Shown here: in pieces, positions 37,454 through 49,621 of the stretch
Layout of the letters: every line of letters begins with the position of its first letter
How positions within the stretch are numbered: the first letter of the stretch is position 1
DNA from: Plantago major
Lineage: Eukaryota > Streptophyta > Magnoliopsida > Lamiales > Plantaginaceae
DNA length: 64,000 nucleotides
Direction: 5' to 3'
NCBI GenBank assembly: GCA_026545765.1
Contig: JAIFAC010000112.1
Coordinates: forward strand, 62,001-126,000
Made by a program: the position numbers and the translations under genes
Notes under the pieces: model-generated
The model's input: the letters and a program-made list of their open reading frames with translations, nothing else
Database searches by the model: none
Told to the model about the DNA's origin: nothing

Positions 37454-39500
37454 TTTTTTTTTTTTTGCCGAATACCTGTTTCGAGGAGATTCCATGTTTC
37501 GAGCAGGTTTGCTTTTGGCGCCTTTAAATCATTCCCAAGTGTCATGTTGGTGTAGGAGAGTGAAAGCTTTCTTGCAGCCATCAATGGCAGTTTTTGGAGA
37601 CATATGTACCAGATTTCTTTTGAATAGATTTGAGTACAGGAAGAGAAGAAGAATAAGGTGTTTTACGCGAATTCTTAGTCGTTCTTCCAACCTTTTTTCC
37701 AGGAGGGTGCGGAGTAGGGAGAGGAGACTCAATTAGTTGTTTCTAAAGGGAAACAACCTGTGCCAACACTCTAACTTCTTCTGAAACCGAATCAATGGTT
37801 TCCAACCTTGTAGTTTCAACAACATTCCCAACTAGAGAAATTAAGTTAGAGTCATACCGTCTCTTATAGACCTTCCTAACCGGATGCAGAGGAGATAAAT
37901 CTCCTTCTGTCAAATCTCCATAAGGAAAGGAGTCAGGGGGGAGCACTTGGTAATATCTTCAGAGGGCCTTCGTCTATTGTGAAGAAGAGTGAGGGGCTCA
38001 AATTAAATTCGAACAAGATTAGGTGGTCAAAAAAAAGGAAGTAGAAGAGGGAAGAGAGAGTAGCACCATACGGAAGGGTGAACAAGATTAAGGTCAAATC
38101 AAAAGAAGTAGAAGAGAAGGGAAGTCCTCCAAATCTGGAAAGGAAGGGTAAGTAGGGATCAAGGGAACCAGGGGTGATTCAATGACAGCGGAAGATTCAC
38201 TAATCAAAGAAAATTGGACAGAGTTGTTCTCCACTACAATAGCCTCTTCCACGAGAGAGGAGTTTTCAAGGATGCAAAAATTATTTTGAAGAGCTAGAGA
38301 GTCTTGGGGTAGATTCTCAGGCTCCTTTCTCGAAAAAGGATCAAGTAAAGGGTTAGGAGAATCTATGTACAGTAGTCCACTCATTATGAACAGGTGTTCT
38401 AGGAGATGAATCGGGACTCCACTTTGGCCAAGATGAATAATCATCAGAAGAGTTGGAATCTTTCTCGGAAGATCTACCATCAATTTTTTCCTTAGCAATT
38501 TTCTGCAGTTCCTCCATGTGAGGAATCACCCAGGGGGATTTTCTTTGGGGGAGAGGATATGGTCTTTTTTAAGGGTATTTAGCGAAGTAATTTTTCAAAA
38601 TATGCCCCATTTTGCTACAGTGCAAGCAGAAAAGAGGAAGAGGTTCATGCTTTACACTTATTTTTAGCTTTTGCCCTTGTAGTTCGATAAGTAAGGAGTC
38701 ATGAATCTTCTTAGAAATATCAATTTCAACTAAAATGCGAGCTTTCTCTAGTCTAGTGAAAGAAGCTGTCGCAGTATCAACTCTCAAAGGCTTTCCAAAC
38801 GGCTTAACAAGTTCGAATAAAGCTTCTGGATTAAACAACAAAACAGGAAGGTGCCACGGGGAGATCCAAATAGGAACCAAGGGAGAATCCCTGGAAAGAT
38901 TATGAAAAGGAGACCATTTCACAATACGCATAGAAACAGACTTAACGGACATAGAATTTTTGGACCAAAGCACATAATAATCATCTTGTGTGGATAAACT
39001 AGTTATCGCACTTTTCTTGTTTGGAAAATCAACCGAGAACTTACCGGATAACCCAAGCTTGGCAATGGCTGCTAAATATCAAAAGCACACGGAGGCGAAG
39101 CAAGAAACCGACCCACCAAAGATTTGTTAAAAGGAACAGAGAGATTCAAAATTTCCTGCTCCGAGAAAGAAACCACCGGATTACCATTTCGCAAGAATGG
39201 AAGACTTGGGCAGCCGAGGTTTTAGAGAAGAAATTAATCCTTGGCAGAAAGAGTACCGGCTGGGTTGGGAAGATCAGATCCGGTAAAAAGCCCAGAGAAG
39301 GATTTAAGAGTATGGGAGGAGAGGACATGAGGAGGTGAGGAGGTTTGAGGTGCTCTACATTGGCGGAGGGCAGAGCCATCCAAAATTATAAAGAAACCAT
39401 AGGGCAGCGGCTTAGATCTGAGACAAACTAGGGCGGAGGAAAAATAGAAAAAGGGGGCGCCGCCAGGGACGAGAGGTTGCCGGCAGGGAGGACTGAAAAA
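37454..39500 (-). mobile_element. LINE (L1-type) copy with ORF1 only
   Basis: The minus-strand frame 38,569-38,973 is a DUF4283-type gag-like domain (LWSKNSMSVKSVSMRIVKW, PVLLFNPEALFELVKPFGK) followed by a CX2CX4HX4 zinc knuckle, CLHCSKMGHILKNY, in which the fourth ligand is Tyr instead of Cys. Upstream, at 39,020-39,380, frames continue the same domain. A run of 13 T at 37,454-37,466 is the poly-A tail of a minus-strand insertion. The 5' end near 39,500 is GC-rich. No endonuclease or reverse transcriptase (ORF2) is present, so the copy is internally deleted. No clear target duplication was found. Confidence 0.7.
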
Positions 39501-42276
39501 GTTGTAATTAGGTGATTTGGCATGATGTGATTTGAAGCTGAAGTGAAATGGTATGTCAATGTCACAGAGCTCAAATATGACTACTTTGTGATCAAATTTT
39601 GCATGAATACATGCAAGCAAACATAGAATAAAATCAAATCAAATCACTGTAAATTACTCACTCATCAATCACCAAAACATACAATAAAATTATATGAAGA
39701 AAAAACATTAGTTATATTTTCCTAATATAACCTTGCTTTATCGTTTTAAATCTAATTTGATATTAATTTGTGGTCAAAGTTGCTAAAGAAAAGTCAACCT
39801 AGAAATTTATTATTGTGGTGAAAGGAATAAAAACTAGACGAATCTAAAAAACTAAAAGCGAATGGTGAGAGATGTTCACTTAAGCCACCAAAACTTACCC
39901 TTGTAGAAGTATATTGCATGTTTGGTCCCCCTAAATCCCATATTTAATTCACAAGTGTTTATTTTTGTAGTATCCTTCCTTTCCTTGAAACCATTGGTTT
40001 TGTAACTTATAGTCTCCCTCCATATCATGCTTAATATTGCCAAACCACTTAATTACAATTTATAAATAAAATCTTACCTATCATTTATTTAACCTTAATT
40101 AATTACTTATAAAAAAACAATTAATATAGCTATAAATATCTATTACATATGCTCATTTGAAGCTTAACTTTGAACATAGCTTCACTTTGAGGTGGTAGCA
40201 CTATTGTCTTAGTAAAGAGGAACAAAGAAGCCTCACTAGAGCATATACAACATTACAAATTAATCAACGAGACAAGTAACTACTAAGGAAAAGACTTTTC
40301 GCTAAAACACACTTTACGATATCAAGTGAAATGAAAACAAAGAGGCTTATATTTGAGGATCGTGGGGCATCATGATCACTTAAGGGACCAAAAGTGCAAT
40401 TTACCTCCCCTAAGACTATATAACATGTTTGGTCCCCTATTTTTAGTTCCCTTGTGTTAGGGCCTCTATATTGACCAACGAGATAAGTAACTAGTAAGGG
40501 AAAGATTCGCCGGAGCACACTTTACAACGAGGTTTATATGCATAAACGAGTTATTTACATACCATAATTCGAAGCTTCCATGGAAGCTCAATTGGTGCTT
40601 CTTTTCGCAATTAAAAGCGTAAAAAACAAACCCTCGCAAACAAGATGTATTTTGCCCGATCGTATTAAGCGCACTAAAAAGCGAAGTACCACCAGTTCGA
40701 GGATCGACCATAAAATTGCAATTAGTCCTCCATCAACAATAGTGAGCTAGCTTACGGAGCTGTTTTAGTCACCTCCTTGACTCCTTCAATGGCGGTTCCA
40801 TGCATGCAATGCACCAAAATTAGCTCAACATTCCCAAAATTAGAATGCAAAGGCTCTTCAAACTTGCAAAAGGAGGAAGCAAAAAATATTTTAGCCAGAA
40901 TAATCTAGATAATGTTAATGCAATACATGACGTATTTTTATTTGGGACTCTTTCTTTCGCGATTTTATGACGTAGTTAAGCAAGACCTTAATAGTCCTAT
41001 GTACCCCAATCTACTAGATAAGTTTATACCTAATCTAATCAATATTTTCTAGTAAAAAATTTGTGCATTATTGCCAATTTAGGCAAAAATTAATTGTGAT
41101 AAAGTATAGGCCACTTAAAAATGAATATTTAAGAATTCAATAGTGTCCAGGGCCTTAATGTAGAAAGTTTACCTACATAGTTACTGAGAATGAAAAATTG
41201 TGTATTGATACCATTGTATTGGTTTACACAAATGCCGTTCGATTCAAGATATCATGTTCACCATTTGGCAGGTAAATATGATATGGTTTAGGGATATACT
41301 TAATTAAACCAATGATATAATTAATTTTGTAGTAGCGTGATCTTTCATCCCACGTGCATTGGCGTATTTCAATCAATATGTGTTGTGGATAATTCCTCGT
41401 CACATAGTATATGAAAATTAATAGACTCGGCCTATGTAATAATGTTTCCTTCTTCTTACAAGATTAATTGCAAAACTCCTAGTATTGTTAAGAGTCCAAA
41501 ATTTAGAAATGGGTTTTGGTCTCAAGAAGCACTCATAGTTTTGGAGGAGGGAGTACATAAATTGCAAATATGTGTATGAAAAAACGCTTCAAGAACCTGT
41601 TCAGGAATTGTTATATTATCATACTAAACTTTTCAAAGCTATATATGAACTCTTATATTTGAATTTTCTACTTGCTCAAATTCAAAATCTACTGTTTTCT
41701 TTTCTATTTCTCTCAAAAATCCTTTTCTTTGATATTCAATATTTTACCAATACATTCGAAGTAGCCAACAAATCTGATCGAACAGTTGACTTGTCATTAA
41801 CAGCTTGATTTTTGTTAATCAATTGAAACCTCTCTGAAAAAGAAAGATTTCTTACTGAGTTGGGAAACAGATTCAAACTCTTGGCTGATTCCAAGTGGAG
41901 TATCACATTTGTAATCAGGTACATGAATCTATGTTCATCATTTAATATATGCTTACATTTGCAGTTATATTGATTCAGAAGCATTTATCTGTTTGATTCA
42001 TGTAAGTGTTTGATGAATTAATATAAGTGGATAATCCGCACCTCAATATAAGTTCGAGCTTTTAGATGAGATGAAATTCTATCAATTCGCACTTGTCATG
42101 GATGTTAGCTGTTCAAAGTAGATGTTGAAACCTAGTTGTCTTGCTCACTGAGATTCAAATTTTGGGATTATCCTAGTTGCAGAGAGAACTATTTTATTCT
42201 AATTCAATTTGCAGTATTATTAGCTTCGTAGTTCAATAATGGCATTTTTACTTTGGTTTAGATTGATATATAAACA
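39501..42276. other. AT-rich intergenic stretch
   Basis: No convincing gene. It holds a diverged repeated segment (separate entry) and scattered repeat-like phrases such as GGACCAAAAGTGCAATTTACC. The short frames here have no recognisable domains. The last part may include the promoter of the NLR gene, but no clear elements could be assigned. Confidence 0.5.
39880..40560. repeat. Diverged direct repeat pair
   Basis: Phrases around 39,885-39,990 (CATGTTTGGTCCCCCTA) and 40,250-40,312 (CAACGAGACAAGTAACTA) recur at about 40,375-40,460 (CATGTTTGGTCCCCTA) and 40,475-40,530 (CAACGAGATAAGTAACTA). This fits an old tandem duplication or two copies of a small repeat. Confidence 0.45.
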
Positions 42277-45152
42277 TTGGATTTGGAGATGGCGGCATAT
42301 GCAGCTCTAGTTTCTCTTACCAATCTAATTCAGCGGATCCACCTGTACCATGATCATCACCCGACTTTTCTCGATGAGCATCAAACGCAGCTTCAATCTC
42401 TCCACCAGAGAGTTACTAACTTGCAGGATCTTCTCGAGTGGTGTTCTAACACGAAAGGTTGCAATGAAGCGCGAGCTTTTGAAAGTCGACTTGTAGAAGC
42501 AGCTCATGGGGCAGAAGACATTATTGAACTTTATATTGTTCGTCATATCCGTGGCCAGTCCTTGACAGAAGACATGCTCACAGATCCTAACTTTTTGTGA
42601 ATGTCTATTGATTGGATCCAATATTTTTTCGGAAGAGCTGCATAAAGTGATTGGAGAAATGGATCTTATGGGGAAAAGATGGTAGAGATTAAAGAAGAGC
42701 ATAGATATTGAAGATATGAAACTCCTGGACTTATTGCCGACTGGCTCGATAGAGTCTTCTTCTGGTGAAAACAATGATACTGTGGTATTTAAGGATGAAT
42801 TCAAGAGGATCATGAATACGGTCATGGGGCATGAAAGTGGCCTTCAAATAATTTCGCTCACTGGCATGGGCGGTATTGGTAAGAGTACACTTGCTAGAAA
42901 TGTTCATGACAATAAGTTAACTGTGAACTACTTTGATGTCCGGGCTTGGATTATAATTTCTCAAGAGTTCAATGCCAAACGAAGAATTTTTTATATGCTA
43001 AAGGATATTCAAGTTCTTGGTGGTGATTATGAAGAAGAAAAATATGATTATCACCAATTAGGAGGGATATTACACAAACATCTATATGGGAGGAGGTTTT
43101 TTATCATAGTGGATGATGTCTGGAATGTCAAGGATTGGGAAAAGTTGAAATTGTTTCTTCCTGATAACAGTAATGGAAGTCGAATAATACTGACTACTAG
43201 GTTATCTAATGTGGCTAAAGAGGTCGGATCTTGTGATATTTATGGGATGGATTTTCTGGATGAGAATACAAGTTGGAATCTACTCTGTAGGAAGGTATTT
43301 CTGAATGAAGCTTGCCCTCCTAAATTGGAAGAAATTGGGAAGAAGATTGCCAAAAATTGCAAAGGGCTTCCGCTTTCACTATCTGTGATTGGGGGACTCC
43401 TTGCAAAACTGAACAAGACGCGTGACTGTTGGGAGAATATTGCTGGAGATATTAACAATATAGTAAGCTCAGAGGATGATGAGCGTTACTTGAAAATATT
43501 AGCCTTGAGTTACAGCCATTTGCCGATTCATCTAAAGCCCTGTTTTCTTTATATGGGATTGTTTCCAGAAGATCATAGCCTTGAAGTCGACTCACTTTTT
43601 GGTTTATGGCTTGCTGAAGGCTTTCTGAAACCATGTGGAGCTAGTAAAAGTTTGGAAGAGGTTGCAAAAAATTATTTGGAAGATCTTATAGAGAGGAGTC
43701 TCCTATATGTTAGCTGGAGAGGACTCACTGGGAATATAAGTATCAGAATCCACGACCTATTGAGGATTTGGCCTTGAGGAAGCTCGAAGGAGAAGTTTCT
43801 TGGCACCACTGCGTTTATGATCCTAATTTTTCAATTTGCATGAATAGTGAACGGCGAGTTGGCTTACATGGTCCCAAGTCGTCATACCGTGAGTATAAAT
43901 CTGAATGTGAAAATGTTTTGAGTACAGCAACATTCCTTCGCTCTTTGATATGTGATGCACCAATGATATTACCATTGCTGCGTAGTATCAGATTACTAAG
44001 GATCTCAAAGGATGGGTGCATTGTATACTACCCAGAGGCTATGTTCGACCTAGTTAATGCACGGCACCTACACTTGTTGATTTTCCAAAGTGTGGAGCTT
44101 TCGTCCGTTCAACTTCTCTGGAACTTACAAATTGTTACTCTTAAGAGATTAGAGAATATGTTTGATAGTCCATTTGAGCATTGGTTAACTGTTTTTCCTA
44201 TTTGGGAGATGCCTCTTCTCAGGAAACTCTATATGATTGGTGTTTCTCTCCCTAATCTTACAAAAACCCAGATGGATTTAAAAGGTGAGCGTGTGCTAAC
44301 AAACTTGCAATCACTTTCAGGTATACTTGATTTCAGATGTACTGATGCGGTCTTAATGAAGATCCCTGATATCAAGGAACTGGTTTTGATGTACTCTGAT
44401 GATAGCCAAAAAGGGGTTTCACATTACCTTCTAGACAATCTTGCTCATTTTTATAAGCTTCAAGACCTTGCGATCAGCTTTATTAATAACATGGACTGGC
44501 CTCGGCGGACTGATTTGCTCCAAAACATTGAATTCTCGAAGTCACTCAAGTATTTGATTTTGGGACGATGTGGTTTTGAGTGGGAACTCCTAACAACAAA
44601 AGTTGGATCCTTGCCCCTTCTTGAAGAGCTTAGCTTGTATACTTGTTACACAGGAGAAGAATGGGACTCAGATGAGGGGTTTTTTCCTAGTCTAAGATTC
44701 TGAGACTCAGAGAATGTCCTAATCTGGTAAGATGGTCAATAGGATATAACCCTTTTCCATGCCTTGAGCACCTGTTAATTTGGGAGATAGAAAGGTTGGA
44801 GGAGATACCCCTCGAAATTGGAGATACAGCAACTCTTCAATCAATTCAGTTGGTTGACTGTAGCAATCCAATAGTTGCATCGGCAAAGATAATAATTAAG
44901 GAACAACGAAGCGCTGGGAATGATGGTCTTCGGATTTTAGTGAATAACAAACATTTACATGTTGAAGAAGAAGGAGAAGAAGAAGCAGTAGAGGAAGGAG
45001 TAAAAGGAGAAGAAGAAGAAATAAAAGGAGAGCAAGGCGATCAAGAAGAAGAAAGACATGTAGATCAAGAACGAGAACAAGAAGATAAGAGGAAGAAAAG
45101 GGTAGAAGATTTATGGAAGTTGTTGTACCTTTACTGGCCATCCTTGGATTAA
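42277..45152 (+). pseudogene. CC-NBS-LRR resistance gene, late-blight R1 type, frame-broken
   Basis: Host intracellular immune receptor. The first frame (42,277-42,600) is an Rx-type coiled coil (AAYAALVSLTNLIQRI, EDVID-like AHGAEDIIELYI); the true start may be the second Met at 42,289. The frame 42,716-43,777 has the P-loop GMGGIGKST (residues 50-58), kinase-2 FIIVDDVW (129-136), RNBS-B GSRIILTTR, GLPL-type KGLPLSL, RNBS-D PCFLYMGLFPED and an MHD-like RIHDLL. The frame 43,768-44,703 is the LRR region and 44,796-45,152 its end. Frame is lost in the CC-NB linker (about 42.6-42.7 kb), after RIHDLLR (about 43,765) and after FPSLRF (about 44,700), each mendable by small indels. It is therefore either a recent pseudogene or an assembly-error case. 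The tail from about 44,955 is an unusual Glu/Lys-rich extension. Confidence 0.85.
44955..45105 (+). repeat. GAA/AGA-rich tract coding the NLR tail
   Basis: Purine-only stretches of GAAGAAGGAGAAGAAG type encode EEEGEEEAVEEG...KGEEEE and so on. This looks like microsatellite-driven growth of the coding end. Family members normally end shortly after the LRRs. Confidence 0.65.
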
Positions 45153-45286
45153 GTTATGTATTGCACTCTAACAAATTTGGAGGAAGGCGAAGAGGTGGTG
45201 GAGGAAAGAGTAAGGACAAGCAGAAAGAGAGCGACAGGAAGCGAAGAGTAGAGGATTCATGGTGGTTGTTCTATGATTATCCTTAG
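45113..45286 (+). CDS. 57-residue frame overlapping and following the NLR end
   Basis: Starts ATG within the NLR's last codons in another frame and runs to TAG at 45,284-45,286. It has a hydrophobic segment (VVVPLLAILGLSYVL), then a Gly/Arg/Lys-rich part (GGRRRGGGGKSKDKQK) and the end RKRRVEDSWWLFYDYP. That end resembles the NLR's own end KRKKRVEDLWKLLYLYWP about 150 bp upstream, so the two are a small tandem duplication. It may be the displaced original C-terminus rather than a separate gene. No function is assigned. Confidence 0.35.
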   Translation: MEVVVPLLAILGLSYVLHSNKFGGRRRGGGGKSKDKQKESDRKRRVEDSWWLFYDYP

Positions 45287-47499
45287 CTTGAGTTTGTCAG
45301 TCACATGAAACCTTGAGTGTCATGTAAGCATGTCCTCCTCTGCCTCATTCACTAATACAGAAAATCGCCGACAAAGCCATCAAGCACAAAGTACCAATAA
45401 TTGCATCTCTCCACAAGGTATAATTGTTACAGTTTATTGTCTGTGATTGTCTTATTCAGTCGATTTGGTTATCCTGGACCCTTTTAATTTCTAATGTATT
45501 GCTCCATCAAATAAGATTGGTTAATTGGTTTCAATTACAGCTGAGATTCATCATTTATTTTCTCATGATTCTGATTTGTTAGCCATATAAATTAAAGTAA
45601 TGTCTCAAATTTAAGCTGTCGAGGATGACTTTCATTGATGAAAATTACCTACTGTCCTGTGTCATGCTTTCCTGAAGATGAGTAAACCATGCGGTTTACA
45701 AATTCAAATTAATTTGAGTTCCAATATTACATTTTTACATAAATATTTAAAAGTTGTTACTTTTCAAGTATGATTCGTACATGAGTCTCTATTAAATTAA
45801 ATAAGATTCGATTTCAGGCTGTATGTCTGCATCACGATTCAATCTGTCATCAATATTGGTAGAATATTTTAGGACCGGATCAGGAAGTTCACTGAAGGAT
45901 TTTGAATAATTATACTATTAGCAGCAGGTCCTTCTAAATTCCTGTTCCGACTTCACTTGTCTGGTTATTTTTTTTGACTTTTTAAGAAGATTTTTTACAA
46001 AGAACATTAGCGAACTGACTCTCAAATATAATATTGGGTAGATCATGATCTTCTTATTATGTTACTGATTTCTTAATGTGGCACTTACGTTGGTAATGTT
46101 TAAAATATTGGATCAGATAATGAGCCTACATTTTATGGACAACTGCCGGCTAGATTATCCTTTCATTTGGGGAGTGCTTCGGGAGGGGATTCTCATATCA
46201 CCAAATTCGATTTGCGTGTAAAATAGAAGAGAATGCAGCTGAGTGAGAATGTGTTACTGGAACAGAATGGACACTTTCCTGATACTTGAACATCATGATG
46301 CTGGGGTGCTCCTCCATTCTTGCAGAAATTTTGTCCAAGGTTTATGCAGGAGGGAACTATATGCTGTTTTTTCATTCAGAAACATAAACAAAAAAGACTC
46401 TGCAAATTTCTGTTCTCGCTGCAGGTATCTATCTATGTTCACTGTTCACAATTTTTACCCTGACTCTCAAAGTAAAGATAGTCTAGAAGAACTGCATATT
46501 TTTGTGCTAATTTCCGTTTTCATATGATTTGAGATTGCATTAAGACAATGTACTTGCTTACTTATCGGACTATTATGATAATGGATGTTGTTAATTGTAG
46601 TCTGTACTCTGTAGAAGCAGATTAAGGAACACAAATCTTGTAAGCTTGACCTAGGATTATCTTTCTTATTTATTCTGCTACTGATTTCTCAATGGCAGTT
46701 AAGGCTCACTTTTTGTGGCCAAGAGACCTTTCTTTTTGTTGGATAATTGCTTATGTTTCTATAATTGTGAAAATTGTATCATTTCTATATATCCAGTTTG
46801 GTGATTACACATTAGTATTCCAGCAGCGTCTCCATCATAGTCATTAGAGCTGCTGTTTGCAAATTCTGTGTTGCAATGCCGTGAAAGTATAGCAGCTCAT
46901 CTTTGTTAGTATACAGTCCGTGGCGCAAACAAGTTAGTGTAGGCGTTGTTTTATGGGAATTCATGATGGTCCCAATGGTACTTACTCTTATCCTGTTTAG
47001 CTTGAGTATGTGATTATTCTTACTATTTTTGGGGCTATTTATCATGAAGATTTTATAAACTTTTAGCACATCCATCAGCATCGTACTCAGTTTGATATTC
47101 GCAAGCACAGTTGTGCAAAAGTGTTCTAGTGCTGGTAAGTTGCAACCACACGAGTTAGTGTATAAACTTATGAAAGTGTGATTCTTAGTAAAACCCACAC
47201 TACCTAGCATCCCCTGTGCTACAGCCTTGCACATTCTGCCAATATATATAAAAGAAACATGGGGGAATGGGGAATAGATCCATGGAGGATAAATGCTATT
47301 TTCAAGAGTGAAATGCTCAAATTTTATGGGGGAATGCTTGAAACTTTGCAGGGGTTGCAGATCTACCCAAACATCTTATAACGTATCCTAAATAATTGTC
47401 CACACTTGGTTGTAACTTATGATAAGTCTCATCTAATAGTAACAACTTCATATTCAATTAATTAATAGCAACTGCTACGAAAGTTATCTATGTTGAAGT
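45287..47499. other. Intergenic stretch downstream of the NLR
   Basis: AT-rich, no convincing gene. The 140-codon minus-strand frame at 46,812-47,234 shows no domain or codon pattern that I would trust. The first few hundred bases may be the NLR 3' UTR. Confidence 0.45.
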
Positions 47500-47703
47500 T
47501 TATATAAACACATGATCATCGTACCGTTTTGGTCTACGAACATTTCTCTTGGGCCTCATATGTACGTTCTCAACTTCACTTCCCTCGTTTTGATTTGTTT
47601 GATGATTCCCCTCTCCTGTTCTTTCTGGTGAAGCATGATCGAGTTTCATTTCAAGTTGACTATTTTCTCCACATGGTGATCCATCTACATCATTGTTATG
47701 GTC
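47500..47703 (-). CDS. Orphan 3' exon-like fragment, unknown protein
   Basis: A minus-strand open block begins after a TTACAG acceptor-like site at 47,704 and encodes 67 hydrophilic residues, ending MRPKRNVRRPKRYDDHVFI before the stop at 47,500. The basic R-P-K-R pattern followed by a short acidic/aromatic end recalls the last exon of some transposon-encoded proteins, but I cannot name one. No upstream exon was found within the next 600 bp. Probably a fragment. Confidence 0.3.
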   Translation of the reverse strand, partial: DHNNDVDGSPCGENSQLEMKLDHASPERTGEGNHQTNQNEGSEVENVHMRPKRNVRRPKRYDDHVFI

Positions 47704-48360
47704 CTGTAATACAATAAACAAGAAAAAATATATTATATACCATATATTATATACCACAAATAGATTAATTAAATACAATCAACAATTTTGAATGTAATTT
47801 CACTTTCTTTTGGCGACCCTTTTTGCAATTAAGATTAGATTGAATGGTTACTTGTTGAACTTAGTGTTTTCCTCTGCATATAGTGCAAGTACTTTCTATA
47901 TCAAATGTAATTCCATTAATATATGGGGCAATAAAGGTGGATTGAGAAATACACTACAAATAAATATGTATATCTGTTGGATATTTATCAATAGTATTTT
48001 TTATATAGTAATCGAATGCATGACCACGTTCCACTCGGTGAAGAGCGTGAGAGTTAACTGGTATAAGTAGACTCTCTTTCTAACATGGTACGAGACATAT
48101 TGGGTGATTCCAAAAGTAAATCCAGACTTAGTCATAGCGGACGGTATGATACAAGTGAGATGTGTAGCTCAGCCATTGCAACTATACTGGTCCAATGTGT
48201 CAGTTGTCGAATGTGGGGGTGGGGGTTGGGGATGGGGATTACTGCGTGGTAGTGAATAGTATAGAGTATGACCATTTGGAAATAATTAAAGCAAAAACTA
48301 AGCGGGTGATTTGTCACAAGACACATCTAGCCCAATTCGACAAGGACTTAGAGTAATAAA

Positions 48361-49612
48361 GGAAAAATCAAATGAAATGAATGCGTAAGTTGTGTTATTT
48401 TGAAAAAATACATTTAGTTATTCTGCCCGATTTTGGTCTTAACTTTCAATTTTGTCCAATTTGTATACTCAAATCGGTCAATTTGACTCAAATCAATTTT
48501 GACGTTTTAGCGGAAAATTCGAAAAATGTACCTTAAGTTGTGACATTTTTAAACTTTTGGTACATTTGTTTATGGTATTCAATTTTAATTTTAATGGGTA
48601 AAATTGCAAATAAAATAATTTTCGTCAATGTCAATTGAACCATATTATTTTCGATAATTATGAAGTAACCCCATTTTATCAAGATAAGTTTCAAAAAGCC
48701 CCATTATGAGATTAATAAAAATGTAGAAACAAAAAAAGATCAAAAGAAAATTAAGTTAAAAGGAAGGCAAAATTTTTTTAGAAGAAAACAAGAAAATTGA
48801 GATTAACCCAATTTCTACCATGGAAGCTTGCTGCCAGAAGCTTCACCATGAAGCTTTAGCTTGGAAGATACATGGCAATAGTGAAGTGTGGAGATCAATA
48901 TTGCAATGTTGCTTCATCCCCTCCACCGGTGCCCTTCCACCCCACTCATTGCACCTCCCTCCACTGCGACCACAGAGCATGTCCTCCACCTCCACCCTCA
49001 ATTTCAAATTGGCCATGGAAGCATCTGCCATGGCATATCTGTCAGACCATGCGTCTGGAAGCTCAGGTGGTGGAGCTTTAGTAGCAGAAATCCTTTCACC
49101 AATGGAGCTTTCATGGTACGCCATGGAAGAAGAAGAAGAAGAAGCTCCCATGGCTTCTATGTATTTTTTTCTTTTTCTTTAATTATATTTTATTTTTAAA
49201 TTTCTAAGGTAGTCCATAGTCCATATTCTCATGGGTAATTTTGATTTTTCCCATAAAATAGGACCTATTTGAAATTAACAAATATCTACCGTATTTACAT
49301 TTTAATGCAACGTATTTTAGTATTTTGCAAAGTGACACGTGTCGCGATATTAAATCAGCACGTGTCGTAGGGTACCTAAATTGGACAATAATGCATTTAA
49401 AGGTACCAAAATTGGACTGTCACAAATAAGCGTACCAAAAGCGGAAATGTCACAATTAAAACGGTCAAAATTGACGGAGCCGTCAAATTGGACTGACGGA
49501 GTATACAAATTGGACAAAATTGAAAGTTAAGGTACCAAAATCGGGCGGTAACAACTAAAGGTACCTTTTTCGGAAATGACACAACTTAAGGTACCTTTGT
49601 CGGATTTTTCCC
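48361..49612. mobile_element. Non-autonomous Mutator-like element (MULE)
   Basis: 1,252 bp, flanked by a perfect 9-bp duplication AGTAATAAA (48,352-48,360 and 49,613-49,621). The ends are inverted: GGAAAAATC at the left, GGATTTTTCCC at the right. Long TIRs of roughly 120-130 bp are clear (left 48,361-48,480, right about 49,488-49,612), sharing phrases such as CCGATTTTGG and CAATTTTGTCCAATTTGTAT. No transposase is encoded, so it would have depended on an autonomous partner. The core (48,820-49,180) is more GC-rich than the flanks. The intact target duplication suggests moderate or recent age. Confidence 0.85.
48820..49182 (+). CDS. 120-codon frame inside the MULE, possible captured sequence
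   Basis: Lies entirely within the MULE core and begins MEACCQKLHHEALAWKIHG. It has a Ser/Pro-rich middle and a poly-Glu segment near the end. Its base composition is richer in GC than the element's arms. I recognise no domain. It may be a captured host fragment (Pack-MULE style) or simply an open stretch in repeat DNA. Phrases such as CCATGGAAGCTT recur near 40,570 and 60,000, which favours repeat DNA. Confidence 0.25.
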   Translation: MEACCQKLHHEALAWKIHGNSEVWRSILQCCFIPSTGALPPHSLHLPPLRPQSMSSTSTLNFKLAMEASAMAYLSDHASGSSGGGALVAEILSPMELSWYAMEEEEEEAPMASMYFFLFL

Positions 49613-49621
49613 AGTAATAAA

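Noticed and set aside
44896-45141. Leucine-rich minus-strand frame
   Set aside because: Complement of the GAA-rich tract that codes the NLR tail.
46812-47234. 140-codon minus-strand frame in the NLR 3' flank
   Set aside because: No domain, irregular composition and no splice or promoter signals; it looks like a chance frame in AT-rich DNA.
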